A DNA stretch of 64,000 nt from Phyto melanocephala (Eukaryota > Arthropoda > Insecta > Diptera > Rhinophoridae). Below, piece by piece: positions 1-12,090 of this stretch. Position 1 is the stretch's first letter; each line of letters starts with the position of its first letter. The stretch lies in assembly GCA_941918925.1 (NCBI GenBank), contig OW799237.1, positions 88,323,015 to 88,387,014 on the forward strand, written 5' to 3'. The position numbers and the translations under genes were made by a program. Below the pieces are notes generated by a model. It saw only the letters and a list, made by a program, of their open reading frames with translations. It did not search any database and was not told where the DNA came from.

Positions 1-150
1 AATTTTTCTATAGAAAAAATCATCAAAAATTTTTTAATAGAAGAAAAAATCTTAAAAATTTTTCTATAGAAGAAAAAATCATCAAAATTTTTCAATAGAA
101 GAAAAAATCTTAAAAATTTTTCTATAGAAGAAAAAATCTTACAAATTTTT
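1..150. repeat. 29-bp AT-rich tandem repeat, about five copies
   Basis: The pattern TATAGAAGAAAAAATC followed by a T-rich run recurs with TAGAA at 11, 38, 67, 96 and 125, a period of about 29 bases. The array is cut by the window edge, so its full length is unknown. No coding content is seen. Confidence 0.7.
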
Positions 151-3100
151 TCTTAAAAACAGAAATTTATTTAAATTTTTGAGACAAAATTTTTTTTGTG
201 GAAAAAAAATAAAAATTTATATCATAGAAAACTTAAAAAAATCTACACAAAAAAAATTGTTAAACATTTCCTAGCAAAAAAATCAAAAAACTCTAAAAGT
301 TTTTTTTAAATTTTCTTATTACATTTTTTTTAATTGTAAAATATTTGTTATATTTTTTTTTAATTGTAATTTAAAAAAATCTATAAAATTCTCTATAGTA
401 AGAAAATTTATTAAAAATTTTTAAAGATAAACATAATCAAATAAAAATAATTTATTGAAAATTTTCTTTATTAAGAAAAGGTTTTCGAAATAATATTTTC
501 TATCTTTAAATTTATATTTTTTTATTTTGATGAACTTGAAGTCACTTTTTGTGTTTTATAAATATATTCCTAATTAACACCAATATATCGCTACCACATT
601 GCAAATTTTATGAAAATTATTAAAAAGACAGCAGTTTTAGGTAGTATTAAGAAAATCTGAATTTGTCAACGAATCAGCAAATAACTTGATAATCGTCTTA
701 TCACATCACGGTTTTATTTCATTGAATATCAAAATGGGCCAAGGTGATTTTAGTGGCTTGCCACAGAGTGTCTTAATAATGTCAATTGGGCCCATTTTAT
801 GATAACACTGTGTAAAGGTGACAGACTGTTCGCCCTTGTATTTTTAGTAGTAACAAACCCTGCCACTACAGAACTTGTCAAAAGAATACTTTTGCTCTTT
901 AAGTTTTAACGAATTTGATTTTATGCTACATGTTGTACACACATACATGTGTATGTCTCATTAATATATAAAATATGAATGCATGTGGGAAGGTAATTAC
1001 ATCAATGCTTTGATGTGATCAAAACAAAAATTAAAAACATAAAAAATTATAAAACACTTATAAAACGTGTGTATGTATCTGCCTGCAATAGGGTATTTCA
1101 ACAAAAAAAAAATATTTTCTATTATTAAATTTAAAATAAATTCCTAAATTTCAAGAAAAATAGTAATTCAGAAATAACAATTTCGTAACTTTTTGTACAC
1201 AATTCTATTTCTCTGAAACCTATGAGTCTGTTCTAAAAAGTAGTAACAAAGCTTGAAATCAAATATGTGTAACAAGTAGGAAGATTTGAGTCTTCTTCCG
1301 TTCTTCCCTAGGAAAACTTACGCTGAATTTAAAAGTCTTGGTCCAGGAAGACTTCAATTGTCATAGAAATATCTTCTACTTTTCGCTTTTGATGAAACAC
1401 TCTAATGTACATGTATGTGAAGGTATGCAAGTGTGTAGGTAACTACTAGTCATGTTAAACAAATAAACATATTTGTATGTCTGTATAATAAAAAATTTTT
1501 GAAACTAGTAAGTTTATCTTTGAGTCGAATGTAAACCAGAATGATGAATAGAACTCAAGAACCGTTAAGCGCAGAAGTAAACAATAATTTATCACATCAA
1601 AAGAATGAACAAAAGCACAAAACTAAAGCAAAAATGTATGTAGAACATCTTTATTCATTATACTTAAGATTTAATTGTATTTACATATGAAATACCTTTA
1701 TGCCACAATGTACTTCTACACAGACAGACACACACTCGCCATCTAAACGAACACGTACACACATCTTTATAAAGAAAATACATGGTGGAGTTACAAACTT
1801 GTAATTACCAACTTTATTACCTGTTCAACTATGGTGTTTAATGTTATTGGCAAAATATGATTTAATGTGGCACATACTTAAGCTGTCTTTACACTATTTG
1901 AGTTCTTATCTAAGTTTCACAATGGATATTCCAACAAAAATGATGTCTGATGAGTATATCACAAAGAAATTAAAAATATTAAATATTAAATTTTTGAATA
2001 TTTTTAAGGTTTGAGATTTTGTATAGTACAAGTTAGATCAGAAAAAAGATCGTGTAAATGCAGCTTTAGAAATTTTCTTTCATTAAGTTCTCTAAGTCTT
2101 TTTTCACATCTAATGAGGAAATTAATTATCATTTAGTACATCTGGCAAATGTCTTAAGCGAAATAATTTGATAAGAAAAGCAATCATATAATCTTTGGAG
2201 AAGTAATAAACACCCACAGCAAAATCTTACAACCTTTCCACTGAAATATGTTACATTGGAAACAACATAGAAGAGGTTAGAGGTCATTTTGATACAAAAC
2301 TTATCTTCTATTTTTTTATAAATCTAAAAAAAAATAATTGAATATTTTATAAATAAAAATTAAACAAATATTTTTAATCAATGTTTAATATTGTTTTTTT
2401 ATAAAAAAAAATAAAACTGTTGCATGACCTTAGGCTCGAATAATTAAATACAAAAATTGAAAAAAGAGGTCAAATAAAGTATAGAATTATTGTCAAATAT
2501 TTTTTCTGTAAAAGGAAATTTATTGAAAATTTTGAATTGATAATAAAAAAAGGAATTTTGTAACGACAAATATTTATTGATGGGGTTAAGAAACTAGTTG
2601 TGATATGATCAACTGGAAATGGTTTAACTTCCCATTCTTAAAGATTTTACTTCTTGTCGTTTTTTTTGTAATGCCAGGAATGTACAGAAAAAGCTTTGCG
2701 TGTATAAAAGTTTAGTATGAGTTGTTGTAATTATTACTATATATTTAATGAGCGCTATATGTTGTTGTACTCATTACACACAATGTATATAGTTGTTGTC
2801 TTAATGTGCAGATGACACGATAAATTTGAGGAAAAATTTATAACGGATCATCCGTTAATTTGTTTATGTGTGTATATAGTAGTATATGTGAATAAATATT
2901 ATGACAAGTGCGTGTGTGTGTGTGCTGTTAAAAATTCACATATAAATTATAAATGTTGTTTCTTAATTATCTATTGCTAGTTGTTTGATTTGTTACAAGT
3001 AGTATTTCTTACCTTAATTTATTTACAACAAATTTTAATTTTAATGAGCTGATTTTATACATATTTGTATGTCATGCATTAATGTTGTTTTACAGGTCAC

Positions 3101-3765
3101 TGACTATGCATTTTCTTTTGCTTCTTTTTAAATTCTGCACAAAAGAACACGCAATATTTTGAACTTTAATATTTGTATTTTTTTTTCAGATTGATGGCAT
3201 GTGATATTGAAAGAAATTCTCATGAGCGAAAAAAAAATAAATAAAACATTAGAAATACTCTACTAGAATTTGTTTAAAATTTATAAAATTTCTAAGCAGA
3301 AGTATTGAAGGAAGTGTTTTAACTAAAGTTTGTAACAAAAACATAGTATTATTTTTTACATATAAATTTTTCGTTCTATATGTACAGCAAGAAATATTTT
3401 TTTAATTCCAAATAAAACATTATTAGTGCTTGTCAAGCACGGTGGCAAGGGGAGATAAAGAAAAAGATTTAAAAAAACTACCGTTTTTCTTTTGATAAGT
3501 AGTATTTAGTTTTGGCACCTACATACATATATCTATTAATATTTTATTTAAAAATTACCCCTCCCCCAAAAAAACAATGTGTAAGCTGGACTCGCGCTTA
3601 AGTTTGAAGTAAGATCGAAAAAATCTTAACTCACGTTTTGCCTCTTTAATCTTTTCGAAAACCATTAAATATGGTTTTTTTTTTGATATAGTTTTCTTTG
3701 AAAAATATGTCAGTTATTACCTTTAATGTCAACCATGTTGATTTGTTCTTTGTTCGATTAAAATT
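151..3765. other. AT-rich non-coding stretch (probable intron)
   Basis: I see no credible coding region, RNA gene or element with ends here. There are simple A/T runs, a short GT run near 2908, and a small inverted pair (AAAATGGGCC near 733 and GGGCCCATTTT near 788) too short to call. It is most likely intron or intergenic DNA. Confidence 0.5.
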
Positions 3766-3769
3766 AATG

Positions 3770-4660
3770 ACGAAAAGAGGTACATGCTCAAATTATTAAA
3801 AAATTTAAAAAAAAAATCTAAATTGGTCCTACAAAAAGTTGACCCAAGAATTTTAGGTTTGGCATTAAACTATTTCCAATGTTATTAAACAGTATCAGGA
3901 GAATTTAAGTACTACAAGGACACCAGGTTCGGAAAGGAAAAAAATTTCTACATGATATTGAGGAAGACCAAAAAAATTTAAACCGTATTAAAAAGAACTC
4001 TAAATATATCAAGTAGAAAATAAACCAGGCAAGTTCAATGCCAATGCCGGCTTGAAAACATAAAAAAAATCAAAAAAGTTCTGAACCTGAAAATTGTGCA
4101 AGGAAATTCAATTTAAATTTCTTACAAAAATACTCATGTTGTTTAATGAACGACGAAACGTTTGTACTGGCAGAATTTTGGCAGCTTCCGGGTCACAACT
4201 TTTACAAATTTACAAATAAGTTTAGGACCCAAAACCAAACAAAATTTCCTAAAAACTCTTGGTATGGCAACCTTTATGCAGTTGCGGCAAAAGAAGTTTG
4301 TTACAGTGGGCTATAAAAATACTGAAATAAGTACACACAAGAGAAATTTTGCAAAAAAAAGTCTTTCAGCTCTTATAAGAGAGGAATTTATAGCCTGGTT
4401 TGGCATTAGGTCGCAGTGGTTAAAAAGCTCTCGGGAGATTCTAAACCAATAATACAATTTTTGTACGAAGAGAGGCCAATCCTCTTAATTGTTCGGAGCT
4501 AGGATGTTCGGAAGATTGATGTTGGGCTCTTGTGAAGATTTTAAAAAGAGTTTTTTCAACTGGTAAAAAAAGTAGAAAAACCTGTCTCACCGCTAATGGA
4601 AGGATTGCCAAAAAAGGCTTCCGAAATATGTCAAATTTTTTTTTTTGATTTCGCTCCTTA
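3770..4660 (+). pseudogene. Decayed Tc1/mariner-superfamily transposase
   Basis: This is a dead DDE transposase copy in several frames. An N-terminal helix-turn-helix remnant lies near 3840-3950 (reading VIKQYQENLSTTRTPGSERKK). A core follows at 4147-4315, with MNDETFVLAEFWQLPG, then KFRTQNQTKFPKNSWYGNL. The D of NDETF is the expected first catalytic aspartate. A C-terminal remnant near 4470-4520 reads NPLNCSELGCSED..CWALVK, the usual NPPNCPELRPIE..WALVK block of this family that carries the third acidic residue. The middle catalytic block is unrecognisable, and several stops and frameshifts separate the pieces. I found no terminal inverted repeats. Transposition is no longer possible from this copy. 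The family assignment is from recognised motif order, without a database search. Confidence 0.72.
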
Positions 4661-6057
4661 ATTAGGCTATCTCGAGACTCTGAAAAGCGTTCTCACGTCC
4701 AAAATATTTCAATGAATTAAAAAATCAACTCAACTTTCGTGACATGAGACTGGGAATAGGTCGATTGTAGGGTCTTGGCTCTTTTTGGTATTTGTTTGTT
4801 ATCCTCTTCTTTACCATTGCCTTTCTTCTTTCTTTATTCCATTCTCTTTTATTCGTATTCTAATTCTTATTGTGATCTCTATTTTTTAATTTTAAGGCGT
4901 CACAATGGGCCGTATTGGTCTCTGGGTGAGGGTGTGAGGGTTACTTCACACCGGCCTTACTTACCTACCTACCTACCTTGGTTAGTATTAAAAATCATTT
5001 TTATCAATAACAAAGTAGAAAAAATAAATTTTTAAACAGGATGTCAAAAATACTACATAAAACTTAACAATGATGAAAAATTTCCTGAGAGTCATTTTAC
5101 TTAAATAATTGTTTAATGGTTGTTTTTCTTGCTTAACATTAATATTTAAACATTTTATAAATTATTTTTATAAAACGATCATTACCAATTAACCAAAATT
5201 TAAAAACAAAGATTTTTAGGATTTTTTTTTTTTAATATTTTTATAAAAAAAAATTTCCAAAAATTTTTTTTATTAAAAAATTTCCCAAGAATTTTTTTAT
5301 TAAAAAATTTTCCAAGAATTTTTTTATTAAAAAATTTTCCAAAAATTTGTTTATTAAAAATTTTCCAAAAAAGTTTTTTTATCAAGAATTTTTATTATAA
5401 CCTAAAATGCTATTAAAAACGTATTTGGCTAATAAAGTATACATGACTAGCAAACTTGAGATTTAAAATATTCTTACAAATAAAAATATCAAAGATGCCA
5501 CGCCCACTTTACCAAGCTCACATATATTTTGTTCAACTTTATTAGCAATAAAGTTCAAAAATCCGCTCATATGATGTAGTTTTATTAATAATGATAATAA
5601 AAATATTTCTGCAAATATCTTTGCTAGTAATTAATCCTTGGATCAAAATTTCTTATAAAGGTACTTTAGGGTATATATTAAAAGGTTATATGAGAGCTGC
5701 CGGTAGTACTTAGTGATCGTCAATCGCGAAAGATTTTAATAAACACACGAACGGATGAAGAGTCTAACTCAACTCATTTACCTAAAAGCATTCGTAATGA
5801 ATATACCATTGGATCACGTACGAATATTGTGAAAATTAAAAATTAAAATAGAAACTTATACACCCCCACTACATCACAATAAAGTGTATAACAATATATA
5901 GGTTAACCAACAAATAAATAATAAAACAATTATATTAGGATTAGTCAACTACGTACCCTTACGGGGTATTTAAAATTGCTTTGTTTTAATATTAAAAAAG
6001 CTTCTATTATTATAAATCTTCCTAGGTAAACTTTTCATTGCAAAAAACTCTAATAAA
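4661..6057. other. AT-rich non-coding stretch with one short tandem array
   Basis: Apart from the 27-bp array listed separately, nothing codes here. A stretch near 5690-5790 contains an AATAAA and looks vaguely LTR-like, but no paired ends were found. Confidence 0.45.
5255..5392. repeat. 27-bp AT-rich tandem repeat, four to five copies
   Basis: The unit TTATTAAAAAATTTTCCAAG recurs with TATTAAAA starting near 5271, 5298, 5325 and 5352, a period of 27. Because 27 is divisible by 3, it produces a spurious open frame of repeated Phe/Lys/Asn on the minus strand. I do not regard that frame as a gene. Confidence 0.75.
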
Positions 6058-6060
6058 TAA

Positions 6061-6828
6061 AACAAGTAAGAGTGCTATATGCGGCCGTGCCGAATCTTAT
6101 ATACCCTTCACAACGTGTAGTCATGCAATAACAATTGTTTGTAAATATTACCTTTTTATCTTATGAATATGAAATACGTACATGCATATAAGAAACATAC
6201 ATATATGTTATATACATATACATACATATATGTATGTATATAAAAACATCCCATTGGAAAATTATAAATTGAGTTTATGTATGTATGTTAAAAAAAAAAA
6301 TAAATAAATAAAAAAAGAATTAAAAAAAATAAAATAAAAAATAAATAAATAAAAAAAAATAAAAATATAAAAATAAAAAAATAACAAAAAAAAATTAATT
6401 ATAAATAAAAGTAGTAATAAAAATATAAAAAATTTTTTTTTTTTATCAGCTGAGATTTGATGCCACGTTCACTCTGATCAGTATACCCAGTTTGTATGTA
6501 TGTGTTGTATGTTGTTGTTTAAAAAAAAACGATATGGTCGTGGTTTTTTTCTCATATCTCAGTTGTTTATGTACCGATTTCTAAGATCTGCTCCCGAATA
6601 TTCCTAATATTTAAACACCATACGCTGGTCCAGGCGATGTCGGAGGACATCAAAAAGTTGACAGACGGTCAGGCGGACAGACTGACAACGCTTAATAGCC
6701 TCCTCTATTTATAAGCTCTCAGAAAATATATACTTTATAGGGTCGGAAATGAATATTGTAGAAATTTCACACGGAATGACAAACCTATATAGTGTACCCT
6801 TTTTCACTTTTGCGTGAAGCGTATAAAA
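6061..6828 (-). mobile_element. DINE-1-like (Helentron-derived) element, full length
   Basis: The copy reads from its 3' end on the plus strand. It opens with AACAAGTAAGAGTGCTATA, a hairpin variant (GCGGCCGTGCCGAA) and TATATACCCTTCAC, followed by an AT-rich middle. Next come the block with CTCATATCTCAGTTG, the GGTCAGGCGGACAGACTGAC tract, and GGGTCGGAAATGAA near the 5' end. This order (5' subterminal repeat, GTCY microsatellite, 3' hairpin) is the DINE-1/INE-1 arrangement. The element is non-autonomous and encodes nothing. Confidence 0.85.
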
Positions 6829-7785
6829 AAAACTTTATTACACGTGCTCACACACTTTTCTATTGCTTAAATTATACTTTGATCAATCAAATGAATCATT
6901 TTGAACACATTAACATGTGTTTTTTTACGATTACAAAAGTGTTTAGTAAGCGCCGCAGATTGTTAGCAAGTGCATGTACACATGTCAGTGTGTGTATTGC
7001 ACTTGGCATCAAAGTGCAATAAGTTGTTGAGTATGAGAGTTAATACAAAGAATTAATAATAACAACAACAATAATAGAAAACCTATTCAGAAAGAATAAA
7101 TAAACTTCGTATAGCAAAATACACATAACAAGAGGAGAGAGGCAACATGTAACTGACCATCGACATTATCACGTTAACATTTACGAGAGTGAACGTTACG
7201 CATCGTTAAGTGTTCGGTACTAAAATAAAGCATACAAGCTCACACAGAAAGGTGTGCAGTTATACATACTTATCCCATACATGGACATAAAATGTATTAT
7301 ATGATGTCGGTCAGGGAATGAATGAATGAATGAATGGTTTTATGAACATTGTGCACTCAATAATCAAACATCAGCACAATGGACGTATTTATACCAACAA
7401 ATGTTGGTTTCTGTCGGATTCAGTGTAGCAGGAACCTAACAATAACATGGTAGTGTTACACTTCAGTTAACCTCAAGAGCAAACAAAAACAACATACACA
7501 CATATACATAACTTCAATAGCTGCAAATGCATAATAAAAATCTAAAAAAAAAGAAACGAAAAGTTTGTTGCTGAAAATCATTGAAAATCACCATAAATGA
7601 CCATCGGCTCGAACACTGGCCAAGAACAAGTGTCTAGTACTAGTAACAAGCACCACATTTAAACAATGATATGTGAAACAGCTATCAAAAATGTGGTAGC
7701 ATATGTGTTTGTAGCCGTTTGTAATAAGTACTTAACTCAGTTACCAAATAACTAAATTGTTATACCATTTTCCCATTATACGCTT
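6829..7785. other. Non-coding stretch between DINE copies
   Basis: No gene or bounded element is seen. A short (AATG)n run occurs at 7316-7337. The open frame that starts near 6792 lies partly in the DINE 5' end and has no recognisable product. Confidence 0.5.
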
Positions 7786-8503
7786 TTTATTCCCTTCACC
7801 AGTGGTGCACAAGGGAATATATAGCTTTGTCATATCGTTTGTAATTTCTACAATTTTCATTTCCGACCCCATAAAGTATATATTTTCTGAAAGCTTATGA
7901 ATAGAGGAGTCGATTAAGACCTGACCGTCTGTCCGTCTGCCCGTCTGTCCGTGTGTTGGTTGTAATCAACTTTTAGAAGCAACTATATGTTCCTCAGATC
8001 TGTGTATGGTATCAATCTCTTGGAAATATCCAGGAATGAATCGCTATTGAAATTCAGCACAATCGCCCCATAACTTTCTGAGATATTAGCAAAAAACCAC
8101 GACCACCTCGCTTTTTTTCACAATTACAACAACAACATACATACATACATACATACATGTAAAAAACATACCAAACAAAAAAAATTACAAAAAAAAAAAA
8201 TATTAAAAATAAGAAAAAAATAATAAAAAAAACTACAAAAAAAAAATTTTAAAAAAATTTAAAAAAAAATTTAAAAAAATTTTTAAAAAAATTTAAAAAA
8301 AATATAAAAAAAATAATAAAATATAAATAATATATTAAATAAAATAAAATTTTTTTGGCTCAGCTGGGATTCGATGCCACATTTATTCTAACGGTTACGT
8401 ATGCACGTATTTTATATGGGATGAACAACAATTGTTATTGCATGACTACACGTTGTGAAGGGTATATAAAATTCGGCACGGCCGAATATAGCGCTCTTAC
8501 TTG
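7786..8503 (+). mobile_element. DINE-1-like element, full length
   Basis: The 5' end is TATTCCCTTCACCAGTGGTG. It is followed by the conserved CATTTCCGACCCCATAAAG block, a GTCCGTCTGCCCGTCTGTCC tract, a block ending TTTCTGAGATATTAGC, a CATACATACATA run and an A-rich middle. The 3' end is AAGGGTATATAAAATTCGG, then the hairpin TTCGGCACGGCCGAA, then TATAGCGCTCTTACTTG. It is immediately followed by a second partial copy. Confidence 0.88.
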
Positions 8504-8510
8504 TTTTTTT

Positions 8511-8880
8511 TACAATTAAAACAACAACATACATATACACTGGTTAGAGTAAACGTGACATGAATCCCAGCTGAGCCAAAAAAAAATTTTTTTTATTTTT
8601 TTTATATTATTTATATTTTTATTATCTTTTTTATATTTTTTTTTAATGTTTTTAAAAATTTTTTTTTGTAATTTGTTTTTTTTAATAAATTTTTTTTTTT
8701 TTTTTGGAAACAGATGTACATTTGTAAACCCAATTTATAATTCTGTAATAGGATGTTTTGCATATGTATGTACGTATTTTATATGAGATGAATGGTGATA
8801 CAAACAATTGTTATTGCATGACTGCACGTTGTGAAGGGTATATAAGATTCGGCACGGCCGAATATAGCACCTTTACTTGT
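8511..8880 (+). mobile_element. DINE-1-like element, 3' half, in tandem with the previous copy
   Basis: The copy starts at the internal ACAACAACATACATA block that precedes the AT-rich middle of complete copies. It ends with the hairpin TTCGGCACGGCCGAA and CACCTTTACTTGT. The 5' half is missing. Its junction with the preceding 3' end looks like a head-to-tail partial dimer. Confidence 0.8.
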
Positions 8881-9039
8881 TAAAATTACTATCAAATAAA
8901 ACCATTTAAGCCTGCCTATTTCTGGTTAAATTACTTGTTAGGTTATTTGTGATAAAACAATTTTTTAATAAAAGAAATTAATCTGTAATTTTTGTATAAC
9001 AAAATGTTTAATTAGTTCACTGAGAAAAAAAGTGCGCTT

Positions 9040-9800
9040 TAAAATTAAATGGGAACACTTTCAAATTTTATTTAAAGTGCCTCAGTCTATAGGTTCTTAT
9101 GGGGAGCACAAAAAAAATATTTTTTAAAAGTGATAATTTTAAGTTTTTAAAGTGTTCACTCTTAATTTAAAAGTAAAAATTTTTGTTTTTAATGTAAAAT
9201 TCTTTAATTTAAAAATGTTGACTTTATTTTATAACGAAAAACTTTATATTTTAAAGTAAAATATATTATTTATAAAGTAATCACTTTTAAAATTGCATTA
9301 AAAGTGAATACATATAATTTAAAATTTGTAAAAATTAAAAAAAAAAATTAAAACGTTTATTTTCAAAGTGTTAACTTTAGAATGTAAAGTGATCAATTTG
9401 CAAAAAAGTGTTAACGTTTACATTTAAAGTGTTCACTTTATAAATCAAAGTATAGTTTTTTTAATTTAAAGTGTCACTTTCTAATTTAAAGTGTTCACTT
9501 TAATATTGAAAGTTTTAGTTTTGAGTTAAAAGTGTTAACTTTAATTTTAAAGTTTTCACTTTAATATATAAAGCGTCAGTTTATTACTAAAAGTGTTCAC
9601 TTTGACATTTAAAGTGTACATTTTGTATTAAAAGTGTTAACTTTTAAACTCAAAGTGTCCTTGTTGGAACTAAACGTGAACACTTTAAAACGTAACGTAA
9701 AAATTTTTATTTTCAAAGTGTTTAAGTTTATTTTAAAAGTTCCACTTTAAATTGTACCGTAAGCGGCATTTGTGTGATTTCGTTATAGTAAAGTGAGTTT
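9040..9800. repeat. Left subterminal array of AAAGTG/CACTTT iterons
   Basis: More than a dozen AAAGTG hexamers occur here, many as near-palindromes with CACTTT or AACTTT across a TT spacer (for example 9425-9440, 9487-9502, 9529-9544, 9590-9604). Spacing is irregular, usually 20-60 bases. Such arrays are typically transposase-binding or promoter elements, which is inference here. Confidence 0.85.
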
Positions 9801-9823
9801 AGAAGTGTGAACAAGATACAAGA

Positions 9824-11626
9824 ATGACCAGTCAGGGTAAAATAATACAAGAAAGTGACTTGCTGCGAATTCTTGGAAACGATATCCAAATTAATGAGCA
9901 CGGTGATTTAACGTACACGTGTGTTGAGGAAGATACGGATCTCCTTAATCTGCTAAAAGAGTTTGACCTGGAAACACTTTTTCTTGACCTAAAAAGTAAG
10001 TAAAAATTCTTAGGCAATATTAACACTTATGCAATGTTGTTGATGTTCCTTAGATGCTGAAATAACTTTTCGAAGCTTAAAATTTGTATCAAAAGAAGAC
10101 ATTGCGGAGGCAGTAAGAAATATTGGTCTTCGAGCGGAGTTTAGAGAAAAATTGTTTTTCTGGCGCAAGTCAAAGGTAAATATAATATTAATTTTGAAGC
10201 TTATTTGCAATGTTTAGCAAGCTTATTTTTTCAGTTTGAAATAGAAGACGAAACTTTGAGCCAGACTTCGAAAGTTGTTGGGTGGCTAGAAAAAAACCGT
10301 CACAAAGATTCACCTTGTTCTTCAAATAATTCAATAAGAAACGAATTTGGATCACAGGTAAAATAATATACAGTGAAAATTTTTGTATTAAATGTAATGA
10401 TGCACTGCATTGTAACCCCCTTCAACATTTTTAAAGAATAACTCAGCCGGAAAACAACTTATTCAATATTATGAGGAAAGGAAATGTTTTACGAATAAGC
10501 AACGCGATGACCTCATTAAAATAATTTTAGAAGATGTCATGTTAACAAAGGCAAAACTTAGACCGGAACACTTTGCTAGTATTTTGGAAGAAATAATTGG
10601 TTAATTTTCCAAAGGAAAAAAGTCCCAGGTATTATTAAAAACGATATATTAAAAAGAACATTTTGTAAACTGATTTCTTTCAGGATTATTACTACATTCC
10701 TGGTCAAAGAAAAAAAAACCCATCAGGCAAGCTCTATTCCAAATATTTTAACTTAAAGACAAAGATTAGAAAAAGTAGTCCACCTGCGAAAAGATCTCTT
10801 TCAAGTGATTTACGTGATCCATTAGTGGAAGAAAATTTTGAAGTTGACGAAACGCTGTCGTTGTGTTTAAAAACTTCGCTTCAAAAAGATTCCAGTAATT
10901 GGGATGAGGTTATTGACAAATGGCAAAAAAAATTTACATTTCGGAAGAAGGATTTGGCAAAGCGCTCAAATTCTGATTTTTTGCTGGAGTGGCCAAAGAC
11001 TCCAGAGCACCATTTCTGGTATTTAAAAAGAACTTTAACACAAAACTCAAGGATATACAAATTTTTATATTTTTTTCAGATTAATCTAGATTTCAATTTG
11101 ATTTGTCCACAAAAAGAGAATCTTTTAAAAACAAAGTGGAAAAATTTTAAAACCAAGATATTGAACTACTACGATGTCAACATATGGAATCAGCAATCAA
11201 TAGGTCTTCTGAACCAAGCAAAAACGACGAAAAAAATTGGTGAGTAACAATAATGAGCTTTTTGTTAAATTTATAAAATAACAATAAACATTTTTTTCAG
11301 ATTGTCAAGACTACATTGTTACAATTCTTCTCAATTCAGTTCTGCTGCCTTCAGCAAGACTAAGTGCAAATGGAAATACAAAAAAAAGAAAGCCACCATT
11401 AAAGATGCTAATGAAAGCTTCGTATTGCAGTTAACAACAATTAGCGATTACTCAAGACAAATAAAAGAACTTATCGGTAAATACTATTATAGTAAACTGA
11501 CTATACATTGTTTCGACTATAATACATTATAAAGGAATCGAATATAAACAAAATAATTTTTTAGCATTACTGAATGAAATAAATTGTTGTATCTATAAAA
11601 TCAAACTTTTTATTTATGAAAATTAA
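9824..11626 (+). pseudogene. Decayed seven-exon gene for a SAM-like (SAMD3-like) protein
   Basis: Exons inferred from GT/AG sites are 9824-9995, 10054-10175, 10235-10357, 10437-10628, 10684-11239, 11301-11476 and 11565-11626. The start is the ATG at 9824. Exon 2 reads FRSLKFVSKEDIAEAV, then IGLRAEFREKLFFWRKSK, a sterile-alpha-motif-like pattern. Exons 4-5 give QLIQYYEERKCF, then YYYIPGQRKKNPSGKLYSKY, then WPKTPEHHF and DFNLICP. Exon 6 contains KDANESFVLQL. That block order recalls uncharacterised animal proteins annotated as SAM-domain-protein-3-like; this is recollection, not a search. The defects are an in-frame TAA at 10602-10604, a frameshift in the A-run near 11375-11395, and an ambiguous intron at about 11026-11081. 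The gene lies wholly inside the TIR element, so it is probably its cargo or its own mobility gene. Confidence 0.65.
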
Positions 11627-11754
11627 ATTATTTACGTTCTATGTTATCCTATTGAAATTAATAAATTTGATGTACATTTTCAATCTTACGAGACTGGTAT
11701 AAAACAAAATTGCCTAAAACTGATTAACATTTCACATATCACAAGCCTGCCTTT

Positions 11755-12090
11755 TAAGTTGCATTTAAAAGTTTTCACTCTTAAAATAAAAGCTAACGCT
11801 TTTAATTTGAGATTGAATGTGTTAACTTTTAATTTAAATACAAACATTTTTAAATTGGGTTAAAAGTGTGAACTTTAAAATCAAAAGTGTTTAAATTGAA
11901 TTCGAGAATGCGCATGTTAAAATTTAAAGTTTTCACTTTAATATTCAAAGTGTTAACGTTAATAATTTACATTTTAAAGTGAAAACTTTAAAATTAAATA
12001 TTTTTCAATACGGCTGGTTTTCATACATGAAAATTTTTAATTTTAAAGTCCTTTGTACTGGATTTAAAGTGAGTTTAAAGTGTTTCTTTT
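11755..12090. repeat. Right subterminal array of AAAGTG/CACTTT iterons
   Basis: This mirrors the left array: AAAAGTGTGAACTTTA near 11862, AAAGTTTTCACTTTA near 11931, CAAAGTGTTAACG near 11956, TAAAGTGAAAACTTTA near 11983, and TAAAGTG at two sites just inside the right end. Confidence 0.8.

Noticed and set aside
5400..5930. LTR-like stretch with TATATTAAAAGG, AATAAA and ACACCCCCACTACATCAC
   Set aside because: It resembles a retroelement LTR in feel, but no paired repeat, primer-binding site or TG..CA ends with a target duplication could be found.
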